From: a virus
Strand: one strand, 5' to 3'
DNA: 20,807 bases
IMG/VR virus record: IMGVR_UViG_3300035661_000371
Span: 1-20,807 of that record
Shown here: positions 1 to 6,933 of the stretch, in pieces
Layout of the letters: each line of letters opens with the position of its first letter
Numbering within the stretch: position 1 is the first letter of the stretch
The notes under the pieces: generated by a model
What the model saw: only the letters and a program-made list of their open reading frames with translations
Told to the model about the DNA's origin: nothing
The model's database searches: none
Made by a program: the position numbers and the translations under genes

Positions 1-690
1 GGCTGGCCTCAGCCGCAACAGCTGGATGCCGACATGCAGGCAGGGATTGCGCAAGTCTCGGTATTCGCCACAGCCATCAGCCGCGCCGTGACGCAGATGC
101 AGCCTACATGGCAGACAGTTGACATCGTAGAGACGCAGCTACAGGCGAGCGTATCCGGCATGACGATCACGATCACCGGCAAGATCACCACGCCGCAGGC
201 TGTCAGCGTGCAGCAGGGAAACGTGCAGGCCAGCTACGCTGTGCAATCTACAGATACGCTCACGTCAATCTGCACGGCGATTGCCGCCATGATTCCTGGC
301 GCGAAATCGAGCGCGAACACGATCACTTTTCCGAAGGGTGCAACACCATCCATGATGTTCGCCCAGCCAGCGACTGTGTTGCAGGAAGTCGGCAGGCAGC
401 GGCAGGTGTTCCAAGTCTCGGTTTGGGCGCCCACGCCCACGCTGAGGGCGCAGATTGCATCCCTGATTGATCCGGCGCTACGCATGGCATATCGCTTGCA
501 AATGCCGGATACGACCGCAGCAGAATTGCGGTTCCAAGGTTCGATCGACGACGACAACATCCAGAAGGTAGCTGTATATACAAGGCACCTCCGCTATGAA
601 GTCGAGTTTGCGACAACCAACGTGCAGCAGACTACTACAGTCACGCTGCCTACCGTCAACATCAGCAGCCCATCTGGCGCGCTGATCTGA
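1..690 (+). CDS. Neck / tail-completion-like protein, 5' partial
   Basis: The reading frame is open from the first base of the window to the TGA at 688-690, so the true start lies upstream. The visible part begins GWPQPQQLDADM and holds about 229 residues. It is rich in beta-type segments (for example VFQVSVWAPTPTLRAQI). Its position directly upstream of the sheath gene matches the tail-terminator or neck proteins that join head and contractile tail. Proteins with a GWP...D...G...VSVF start are common just before sheath genes in myovirus-type phages, but I cannot name a family firmly. The role is inferred from gene order. The next gene starts 22 nt downstream with its own ribosome binding site (AAAGGAT). 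Confidence 0.6.
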   Translation, partial: GWPQPQQLDADMQAGIAQVSVFATAISRAVTQMQPTWQTVDIVETQLQASVSGMTITITGKITTPQAVSVQQGNVQASYAVQSTDTLTSICTAIAAMIPGAKSSANTITFPKGATPSMMFAQPATVLQEVGRQRQVFQVSVWAPTPTLRAQIASLIDPALRMAYRLQMPDTTAAELRFQGSIDDDNIQKVAVYTRHLRYEVEFATTNVQQTTTVTLPTVNISSPSGALI

Positions 691-712
691 TTTACAACCA
701 AAGGATATCATC

Positions 713-2257
713 ATGCCAGTTTATCAATTCGGCCAATCGCTGCCGCAAGCGCCCGATCTCTACGTCAACATCGTTCCGCCGCGCACGATCCTTATCAACG
801 GCATTCCGACAGGCATTCTCGGCCTGATCGGCGTCAGCTCGTGGGGGCCTGTCAATGCGCCGATGGTTATCGGTTCTCCGCAGAATGCCGCGCAATCGCT
901 GGGAAACATGACGGTACGATCGCATGATCTGGCAACCGCCTGCACGCTGGCCTTCGGCGAAGGCGTGACGCAGATTGCCGCGGTTCGGGTGACGGACGGC
1001 ACTGATGTTGCCGCGACCGTGACTATTATGGACACGGAAACCACGCCTGTCGCTGCGCTGACTCTATCCGCCCTATATTCCGGCATCGTTGGCAACACGA
1101 TCACCGCGCAATTTTCCACCGGCACCGCCGCGAACAGCTACAAGCTGGTTATTCAGCGCGCGGGCTACACCCCGGAAATCTTCGACAATCTGACCGGCTC
1201 AGGAAACGCGCTGTATGTGAACGCCGCAAACGCAGTCAACAACGGGCAGAACGGCGTTCGCGGCCCGTCTGCCTACGTTCACGCCGCCGCAGGCGCTGGA
1301 ACTGGTACGCCAAACCTCACGTCCTACACCCTGACGGGCGGCACGGACGGCGCATCGAACGTGACAGATACGATCATGCTTGGATCGGACGGCACCACGC
1401 GCACCGGCATGTATGCGCTGCGCGGCTCCAATGCCAGTAACTTTACCTTGCTGGATCACACAACATCGACGCACTGGCCTGGCATGCTCGCGTTTGCCGA
1501 ACAGATCGGCGCATATGCCCATGCCGCGAACCCACCAAGCACCAGCATCACAGCCAGCGCTGCGGCTTTGGTATCGGCTGGCGTGGATGGCTACGGCATC
1601 AAGGTGCTGGTTGGCGATTGGGGCTATTTCTACGATTCGTTCAACGGCGTGCAGCGCATGCTCTCGCCTGCAACATGGAGCGCGGCACAGTCCGCCTCGC
1701 TGATTCCGCCCTACAGCAACCTCAACAAGCAGCTGGCGACGATGATTGCCACGCAGCGCAGCCAGACGCAGATTCCATACAGCAGCGCAGAGATTCAGCA
1801 GGTGTTTACATCCCGGCTCGACGTGCTGGCGGCGAACTCCCCCGGCGGCCCGTATTTCTCGGCACGCACTGGACTGAACACGGCCAGCAATCCGACACAG
1901 AACGATGACACCTACACCAAGATGACGAATTACCTGGCGTTCAGCCTGGCGCAATCGTCCCTCGGCGCGGTTGTCGGTCAGCCGCATACCGCCGACTTGC
2001 GCAAACAAGTCAAGGGTGGACTAGACGGATTCCTGCTGTCGCAATATCAACAGGGGTGGATTGGAGACCCGAACAACCCCGTGGCGCAAGGCGCGTTCAG
2101 CGTGCAGGTAGACGCCAACAATAACCCGAACGCCCGAGTGGCGCTTGGATACCTGCAGGCCGATGTGAAGGTTAAATATCTTAACACCGTCCGCTTCTTT
2201 GTCGTGAACATGGAAGGCGGCGGCAGCGTGACGGTTACATCAAACGCGCCGCAGTAA
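713..2257 (+). CDS. Contractile tail sheath protein
   Basis: This 514-residue protein is the expected subunit of the contractile sheath that surrounds the tail tube and drives it through the host envelope. It opens with a hydrophobic strand segment (PPRTILINGIPTGILGLIGV, residues about 23-42) followed by SSWGPVN, the usual start of sheath proteins, which present early strands for subunit interweaving. The C-terminal part (VKVKYLNTVRFFVVNMEGGG) resembles the conserved sheath C-terminal domain. Length is in the usual 400-700 range. The start is ATG 713 with AAAGGAT about 8 nt upstream. The tube gene follows after a terminator-bearing gap of 92 bp. Sheath then tube then chaperone then tape measure is the standard order. 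Confidence 0.9.
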   Translation: MPVYQFGQSLPQAPDLYVNIVPPRTILINGIPTGILGLIGVSSWGPVNAPMVIGSPQNAAQSLGNMTVRSHDLATACTLAFGEGVTQIAAVRVTDGTDVAATVTIMDTETTPVAALTLSALYSGIVGNTITAQFSTGTAANSYKLVIQRAGYTPEIFDNLTGSGNALYVNAANAVNNGQNGVRGPSAYVHAAAGAGTGTPNLTSYTLTGGTDGASNVTDTIMLGSDGTTRTGMYALRGSNASNFTLLDHTTSTHWPGMLAFAEQIGAYAHAANPPSTSITASAAALVSAGVDGYGIKVLVGDWGYFYDSFNGVQRMLSPATWSAAQSASLIPPYSNLNKQLATMIATQRSQTQIPYSSAEIQQVFTSRLDVLAANSPGGPYFSARTGLNTASNPTQNDDTYTKMTNYLAFSLAQSSLGAVVGQPHTADLRKQVKGGLDGFLLSQYQQGWIGDPNNPVAQGAFSVQVDANNNPNARVALGYLQADVKVKYLNTVRFFVVNMEGGGSVTVTSNAPQ

Positions 2258-2280
2258 TTAACAGCCATTTCAGATATCAC

Positions 2281-2305
2281 AGCCGCACTTCGATGCGGCT
2301 TTTTT
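2281..2305 (+). terminator. Rho-independent terminator after sheath gene
   Basis: Perfect 7-bp stem AGCCGCA / TGCGGCT with a CTTCGA loop, followed at once by a run of T (2300-2305). It lies 24 nt after the sheath stop codon and 45 nt before the tube start, so it would end or attenuate transcription inside the tail operon. Confidence 0.85.
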
Positions 2306-2308
2306 ATG

Positions 2309-2330
2309 CCTGCTGCGTGCGGGTTTTTTT
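2309..2330 (+). terminator. Second, tandem terminator-like hairpin
   Basis: A 5-bp stem CCTGC / GCGGG (one G-T pair) with a TGCGT loop runs into seven T residues (2324-2330). It sits 3 nt after the first terminator. Two terminators in a row suggest a real control point between sheath and tube. The stem is short, so its own strength is uncertain. Confidence 0.55.
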
Positions 2331-2349
2331 CATCTTCGGAGCGCCGAAA

Positions 2350-2784
2350 ATGCCACTAAATGGATTCAACACAGGCAGGGATTACAGCCTGCAAATGACG
2401 CTGCCAAACGGCAAAGTCTCCACCATAAATTTGATCGAGGCGTCTTTCGAGCCCGTCACAAAAACAGAAGTGATCGTGCCGATAAATGGCAAGCCTACGC
2501 ACTTGATTTTCCCGCAGGGGTGGAAAGGCACGCTGCAATTCGATCGCAACAATTCGCAGCTTGATGACTTTTATGCGGCTTTCGAGGCGGCTTTCTACGC
2601 CAACGGCTCGACAATCCCAGGCGGCACCATCGTGGAGAGTATATCCGAGGTGGATGGCAGCGTGAACACCTACCACTACACCGGCGTGCAGATTGTGCCG
2701 ACTAAAATGGGAACATGGAAGGGCGACGATAAGGTAGGCCAGTCCGTGGATGTTGTTGCATCACAGCGCGTGAAGGTGTCCTAA
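2350..2784 (+). CDS. Tail tube protein
   Basis: This 144-residue protein is the inner tube subunit expected right after the sheath. It starts MPLNGFNTGRDYSLQ, and its alternating strand-like pattern (INLIEASFEPVTKTEVIVPING ... HYTGVQIVPTKMGTW) fits the beta-barrel fold of myovirus tubes; the length is typical. I chose ATG 2350 because GGAG at 2338-2341 is 8 nt upstream and because the open frame further upstream (from 2293) runs through the tandem terminators. The stop codon overlaps the start of the chaperone gene by 1 nt (TAATG), indicating coupled translation. The family is assigned from order and size more than from a signature motif. Confidence 0.8.
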   Translation: MPLNGFNTGRDYSLQMTLPNGKVSTINLIEASFEPVTKTEVIVPINGKPTHLIFPQGWKGTLQFDRNNSQLDDFYAAFEAAFYANGSTIPGGTIVESISEVDGSVNTYHYTGVQIVPTKMGTWKGDDKVGQSVDVVASQRVKVS

Positions 2785-3125
2785 TGGCTAAAGTCGTTGA
2801 TGTGCATACAAAGAGTGCTGATGTGCAAGTGACTGATGCACGTGGGCGCACGCTGACGCTGAGGAAGCCTAACGTGCTGGCGCAGTACCAGCTCGTTCGC
2901 ATGCTTGGGGCGGACGCTTCGAGCAATCAAACTTATCTATCAATGGTTATGCCGCTGCTGTATCTCCAGTCCATTGATGGCGAGGTGGTGAACTTCTCCA
3001 ATCAGCGCGAATTGGACGCGGCCATTCAGAAGTTGGACGAAGAAGGTTTGGAAGCGCTCGCTAAGGGAATCCAGCAGAACTTTGTCAGGCAAGAGGATGC
3101 CGGAGAGGCTATAAAAAAGCCCTAG
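2784..3125 (+). CDS. Tail assembly chaperone, short (unshifted) form
   Basis: This 113-residue protein is the zero-frame product and corresponds in role to lambda gpG or P2 gpE. Such chaperones bind the tape measure protein and guide tube polymerisation, and are absent from the virion. The sequence starts MAKVVDVHTKSADVQV and has a helical middle (LAQYQLVRMLGADAS). It ends just after a slippery heptamer at 3113-3119. Its position between tube and tape measure and the frameshift signal are the main evidence; primary sequence is poorly conserved in these proteins. Translation is coupled to the tube gene through TAATG. Confidence 0.8.
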   Translation: MAKVVDVHTKSADVQVTDARGRTLTLRKPNVLAQYQLVRMLGADASSNQTYLSMVMPLLYLQSIDGEVVNFSNQRELDAAIQKLDEEGLEALAKGIQQNFVRQEDAGEAIKKP

Positions 3126-3292
3126 GCTTCACGGCCATCAAGGAAGCGCTCTGGCTGGTGAACAATGGAGTGCCGTGGGACGTTGCGATGAGCCTCGATG
3201 ACGTGGAGCGTGCCGCAATGTGCGTTATTTTCAGCGAGTTTCAGGGACACAAGTTCAACACCCAGACGATGCGCTTCGAGGACAAGCCATGA
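2784..3292 (+). CDS. Tail assembly chaperone, long -1 frameshift form
   Basis: A -1 slip at A AAA AAG (3113-3119) joins the 112 zero-frame codons to 57 codons in the -1 frame, giving 169 residues that end at TGA 3290-3292. The extension reads ALGFTAIKEALWLVNNGV and ends MRFEDKP. It has no start codon of its own with a ribosome binding site near the junction, is clearly protein-like, and fills the whole gap before the next gene. This is the conserved G/G-T (lambda) or E/E+E' (P2) arrangement, in which the shifted form is made in a minority of translations and the extension contacts the tube subunit. The next gene's ATG overlaps this stop codon. Confidence 0.88.
3113..3119 (+). promoter_or_regulatory. 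-1 ribosomal frameshift slippery site A AAA AAG
   Basis: The heptamer A AAA AAG lies in the correct phase (codons ATA AAA AAG) directly before CCC TAG, and is among the most slip-prone sequences known in E. coli. A possible stimulatory hairpin, GCTTC (3126-3130) with GAAGC (3143-3147), begins 6 nt after the heptamer, the usual spacing. The stem is only 5 bp, so its contribution is uncertain. Confidence 0.88.
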
Positions 3293-3765
3293 TGGAAATC
3301 AAGCAGTTTGCCCGTATGTTGGAAACGATGGCGATCCCGGCGGCGGCATCCGTCGCCCTTGATGCGGCGGCGGCAGTGATCGAGAGTGAGGCCAAAGCCG
3401 AGATCGGCACTTATCAGCGCTCCGACATGGGGCCGTTTCAGCCATGGGCGGAACTCAAGGACGCTACCAAGCTAGATCGCGTGCGGCTAGGGTTCACCCC
3501 GAATGATCCGCTACTGCGAACGGGAGACTTGCGCAATTCCATCTCGCGCGAAGTCCACGGCCTTGATGCTGTGGTGGGTTCAAACAGTGACGTGATGGTT
3601 TATCAGGAGTTGGGTACACGCACGATCCCGCCGCGTTCCGTGCTGGGATTGGCGGCATCGCGCAAGACGCAGGACGTGCTTAAACTGGTAGGCGAGAGCG
3701 TGCAAATCGCCTTCCTGGGCGGCGCGATCAATACCGCATCGCCGCCCAAATTGCCGCAAGAATGA
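3289..3765 (+). CDS. HK97 gp10-like tail completion / virion morphogenesis protein
   Basis: This protein of about 158 residues starts MMEIKQFARMLETMAI. Two adjacent ATG codons (3289 and 3292) could serve; GAGG at 3278-3281 suits 3289. It carries the pattern of the HK97 gp10 / gpG-type morphogenesis families: a helical start, an ESEAK stretch, PLLRTGDLRNSI, then VVGSNSDVMVYQELGTRTIPPR, where 'YQELGT...PPR' is the recognisable core. Those proteins complete the tail-head joint. Such genes usually lie upstream of the tube gene; here the gene sits between the chaperone and the tape measure. Its first ATG overlaps the frameshifted chaperone stop. The last 38 bp overlap the antisense membrane gene. 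Confidence 0.7.
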   Translation: MMEIKQFARMLETMAIPAAASVALDAAAAVIESEAKAEIGTYQRSDMGPFQPWAELKDATKLDRVRLGFTPNDPLLRTGDLRNSISREVHGLDAVVGSNSDVMVYQELGTRTIPPRSVLGLAASRKTQDVLKLVGESVQIAFLGGAINTASPPKLPQE

Positions 3766-3970
3766 ACACCAGTCCGACAACGACGAAAGCGGCAATAAGC
3801 ATGCCCACGCCTCCGCTGTTCCACATCGCCCAAACGAATAGCCCAATCAGCGCCAGCAGCATCAGGATGATCGGCACCAGGATGATGGCAGCAGTCGTTG
3901 CAAACAAACCCAAAGGCGTCAGCCACCACGGACGTTGATTCCCCTGCGTGGGGAACGGCCAATTTTTCAT
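3728..3970 (-). CDS. Antisense two-helix small membrane protein
   Basis: This ORF codes for 80 residues on the strand opposite to all neighbouring tail genes. Two strongly hydrophobic segments are visible: residues about 17-50 (including ATTAAIILVPIILMLLALIG) and 55-78 (GMLIAAFVVVGLVFILAAIW). A short polar N-terminus (MKNWPFPTQGNQRPWW) precedes them and the tail is RY. ATG 3970 has GGAG at a 6-nt spacing. The ORF fills the 215-bp gap between two forward genes, which no forward ORF explains. Function is unknown: a holin-like or superinfection-exclusion protein, or another independently transcribed moron, would fit. I see no convincing reverse promoter in the first bases of the tape measure gene. 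Real coding is likely but not proven. Confidence 0.6.
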   Translation of the reverse strand: MKNWPFPTQGNQRPWWLTPLGLFATTAAIILVPIILMLLALIGLFVWAMWNSGGVGMLIAAFVVVGLVFILAAIWAAMRY

Positions 3971-3983
3971 AGGAATCTCCATG
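3968..3983. promoter_or_regulatory. Interlocked divergent translation starts
   Basis: The 16-bp segment CATAGGAATCTCCATG contains two opposite start signals. Forward, AGGA (3971-3974) precedes ATG 3981 of the tape measure gene by 6 nt. Reverse, GGAG (complement of 3977-3980) precedes the ATG whose complement is 3970-3968, also by 6 nt. Both ribosome binding sites lie within the same 10 bp. Confidence 0.65.
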
Positions 3984-5906
3984 TTCGAGGCATACAAGAT
4001 CGGCATAAAACTGTCCTTGCTGGACGGTGTGACAGCCGGGCTATTAGCAATGTCCGGGCATTTTCGCACCGTTTCACGTGAGGTGGATACATTACAGGCG
4101 AAGATGGCGCGATTCAAGGCGCTAGGCGGTTTTGGCCTTGGCGCAACCGCTGCCGGTGTCGGAATCCTGGCGTCCATAAAGCCGTCCATTGATGCCGCAA
4201 TGCAGTATCAGCAGCGCATCGCACGCATGAAGCAGATGGGATTGACGCCTTCCGACATGCGTTCAGCCGAAAAGGCCGCGTGGGCGGTTGGCCGATCTGT
4301 GCCCACGTCCAGCCCGACCGATGCGCTGGACACAATTATGAACCTGCGCATGGTGTTTGGCGATACCGCAGACGCCATTAAAAACTTGCCGACCGTGCTC
4401 AGGATGGAAGGCGTGCTGAACAATGCCGGGCTGAAAGGCGATCAGTCCTATGAGATTGCGAAAACGCTGGAAATGATCGGCGCAACCAAGACGCCGGAAA
4501 TGTTCAACAGCTATGCCGATGCGATCACGAAAGGCATCATCGCATCCGGTGGAAAGGTACAGTCCGCAGATTATCTCTCCGCCGTCAAATATGGACGCAC
4601 GGCAGCGCAGGGGTGGAGCAAAGAATTCATCGAGTTTTATCTTCCGACGCTGATCCAGGAAATGAAGTCTCGCGGCGGATCGGGCGGCATTACAGGCGGC
4701 CCAGGGAATCCGCTGATGTCCATGTATGCTGCCATCGTGCAAGGCACAGTGGCGCAGAAATCGCTCGGCATGTTCCAAAAACTCGGACTCGTCGATCCAA
4801 GCAAGGTTGTCTGGACGAAGAGCCATATGATGCGCGGTGTTGAGCCTGGCGGGATCAAGGGATGGCGTGATTTCATGTCAAACCCTGTCGATTGGGTACA
4901 GTCCTACCTAATGCCAGCGCTACAAAAGGCAGGGATCACGGACCGCCAAGCGCAGGTTCAGGCGATCAGCTATCTTTTCCAGAATCGAACCGCCGGATTT
5001 ATGGGCGTGCAGATGGCCGAGCAATACTGGAAATTCCAGCGCGACCGCAAGTTGATTGAAGACACCAAGGGTATCAACAATTACAGCGAAATCATAAAAA
5101 TGTCGCCTTCCATGCAAGAAAAGGCGATTCACGCCCGTATGAGTGCGCTGAAAACAGTCGTCGGCTTGCAGCTTGTCCCATTGATCTTAACCGTGCTGCC
5201 TAAAATCGTTGATTTCATCCAATCCATCGTCAACACCGCTCAAGCTCATCCAACCGCGCTAAAGCTATTTATCGGATTCTTTGCTGCGATCGGGGCATTG
5301 CTGGCTGTAGTCGGAACAGTTACAAGTTTCGTCGCCTCGCTCGGCATTATTTCGATAGCGTTCCCGGCGCTTGCCGCAGGCGCGGGTGCCGTTGCCACGG
5401 CGATCGGTCCAGTGGTGCTTGTCCTTGCTGGCCTTGCTGCAGCAGGGGCGGCGGTTTATGGTGCTTATAAATGGCTGACGGGTGATCAGAATCAGAAAAA
5501 GCCACTCAGCTTCGCAGAAAACGTTGCGGCAAATAATCTTGCGCCCAAGACTGGCCTGGCATCGACAATGGCGTCAATGATGAGATCGGCAAAGACATCG
5601 CCTGTTATCGCGGGTGGTGTTTCCCAGCAGACAGCAATGCACGGGGCGATGACGATATCGCCAAAGATAGCGCCTGTTGTTCAGCTGGATGATTCTGATA
5701 TTATGGCGGCGTCACGTTATTTGCCGCCTAGTCCAGAAAAAAGCCAGCATGAGATTCATACACATGTCCATCTGGACGGCAAAAAGGTTGCAGAGTCCGT
5801 CACAAACTGGCAAGCAACCGCTGCCGCTAAACCGCCATCCGGCCCGAATCAGATCATGTGGGGGCTTGGCTTGAACAATCCGTCTCTCACGTCGGCGCTG
5901 CGCTGA
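3981..5906 (+). CDS. Tail tape measure protein
   Basis: This 641-residue protein is the longest in the tail module, as expected for the protein that sets tail length. At the roughly 0.15 nm per residue known for tape measures this would suggest a tail near 95 nm. The N-terminal third is helical (MSGHFRTVSREVDTLQAKMA). The region of residues about 400-510 holds several hydrophobic helices (LFIGFFAAIGALLAVVGTV, then FPALAAGAGAVATAIGPVVL), typical of tape measures that insert in the host inner membrane. The C-terminus has a polar HEIHTHVHLDGKKVAE motif, frequent near tape measure ends. ATG 3981 is chosen for its AGGA spacing; an upstream GTG (3948) is in frame but lacks a better site. The next gene starts 1 nt after the stop. 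Confidence 0.88.
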   Translation: MFEAYKIGIKLSLLDGVTAGLLAMSGHFRTVSREVDTLQAKMARFKALGGFGLGATAAGVGILASIKPSIDAAMQYQQRIARMKQMGLTPSDMRSAEKAAWAVGRSVPTSSPTDALDTIMNLRMVFGDTADAIKNLPTVLRMEGVLNNAGLKGDQSYEIAKTLEMIGATKTPEMFNSYADAITKGIIASGGKVQSADYLSAVKYGRTAAQGWSKEFIEFYLPTLIQEMKSRGGSGGITGGPGNPLMSMYAAIVQGTVAQKSLGMFQKLGLVDPSKVVWTKSHMMRGVEPGGIKGWRDFMSNPVDWVQSYLMPALQKAGITDRQAQVQAISYLFQNRTAGFMGVQMAEQYWKFQRDRKLIEDTKGINNYSEIIKMSPSMQEKAIHARMSALKTVVGLQLVPLILTVLPKIVDFIQSIVNTAQAHPTALKLFIGFFAAIGALLAVVGTVTSFVASLGIISIAFPALAAGAGAVATAIGPVVLVLAGLAAAGAAVYGAYKWLTGDQNQKKPLSFAENVAANNLAPKTGLASTMASMMRSAKTSPVIAGGVSQQTAMHGAMTISPKIAPVVQLDDSDIMAASRYLPPSPEKSQHEIHTHVHLDGKKVAESVTNWQATAAAKPPSGPNQIMWGLGLNNPSLTSALR

Positions 5907-5907
5907 A

Positions 5908-6933
5908 ATGGCCGATATCGCATTCATTCTGACTGCCAATGATGGCAGCAGCATCACCTTTGAGGATGTGGAGCTGCCGCAGTCTGTCGCGTGGGGTGGT
6001 GATCAAGCAATGGCCGTGCACCAATTGATCGGTGGCGATCGCGTGATTGATTCCCTGGGGGCAAAACCCGCGCCTATCGCGTGGGACGGCATCCTGTTCG
6101 GGCAAACCGCCGTCGAGCGCGCCCGGTATCTGGACACTGTAAGGCAGGGCGGCGCGGCTGTGGTACTTACATGGGATGAGTTCGCCTATGTCGGCGTGAT
6201 CTCGCGCTTTTCGGCGAACTATCTGCAACCGTGGCATGTTCGCTATTCGATCACAATCGAAGTGATGCGTGACACCACCAGCGCGCAGACAACCGCCCCG
6301 CAGGAATCGCTGCTCGCCATGCTGAACAATGACACGGCCAGCGCGTCGTGCCTTGGTAATCTGATCGGCGATTCGACACTGACAGGACTTCTCGGTTCGG
6401 TGTCAAGCGCCGTGCAGTCGCTCAACAGCGTGGTGGAGGCTGCCACGGCCCCGATTGCCGCCGCGACATCTTGCATTCAGCAGGCAACGGCCACGGCGCA
6501 ATCAGCGCTCTCCGCAATTGTGCAGCCGCTTTCGCAGGCGCAAACTCGCGTTCAGCAGTTGATGGGTAGCGTCGATAACGCTGTGGCCGATATGCAGGGG
6601 CTGGCATCGGGCGCGTTCAATGGCGCGACACCGCAGGCGATCCAGTCGATCACCACGGCGAACATGGGCTTTGCCAATGCGCAGCCCGTCTATGCGCTAA
6701 ATTCTGTGCTGGGGCGCATGCAGTCCAACATTTCCGCCGGTCTGCCTGGCGCATCGGCCAAGATGCTGGCGATCAACGGGGGCAATCTGCAAAGTATCGC
6801 AGCCCAGCAGTACGGTGACGCGACACTATGGACGTCGATTGCGAAAGTCAACGGACTGTCTGATCCGAATCTTCCTGCCGGGGCTATGACGTTGCAAATA
6901 CCGTCTCCAGCCGTGGCGAACGGTGGCCTATGA
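5908..6933 (+). CDS. LysM-containing tail hub / connector protein
   Basis: This 341-residue protein follows the tape measure by 1 nt. The N-terminal 120 residues form a beta-rich region (ITFEDVELPQSVAWGGDQAM ... RARYLDTVRQGG ... YSITIEVMRD). The middle is an Ala/Ser/Gln-rich helical stretch. The C-terminus (residues about 286-334) is a LysM-like module: NLQSIAAQQYGDATLWTSIA followed by N-GLSDPN and LQIP. In myovirus tails this position is held by proteins that link tube and baseplate hub (gpN/DNA-circularisation type, XkdP or T4 gp53 type, often with LysM). The LysM domain may hold the hub together or bind peptidoglycan. The exact family is uncertain. The stop overlaps the next start (ATGA at 6930). 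Confidence 0.7.
   Translation: MADIAFILTANDGSSITFEDVELPQSVAWGGDQAMAVHQLIGGDRVIDSLGAKPAPIAWDGILFGQTAVERARYLDTVRQGGAAVVLTWDEFAYVGVISRFSANYLQPWHVRYSITIEVMRDTTSAQTTAPQESLLAMLNNDTASASCLGNLIGDSTLTGLLGSVSSAVQSLNSVVEAATAPIAAATSCIQQATATAQSALSAIVQPLSQAQTRVQQLMGSVDNAVADMQGLASGAFNGATPQAIQSITTANMGFANAQPVYALNSVLGRMQSNISAGLPGASAKMLAINGGNLQSIAAQQYGDATLWTSIAKVNGLSDPNLPAGAMTLQIPSPAVANGGL

Noticed and set aside
1199-2008. Long reverse-strand ORF (269 codons) opposite the sheath gene
   Set aside because: Arginine/alanine/cysteine-rich sequence typical of the antisense of a GC-rich gene, no ribosome binding site of note, and it lies entirely inside a well-supported forward gene.
2293-2349. Upstream start for the tail tube gene
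   Set aside because: The extra 19 codons run through two terminator hairpins and their T runs; ATG 2350 has a proper ribosome binding site.
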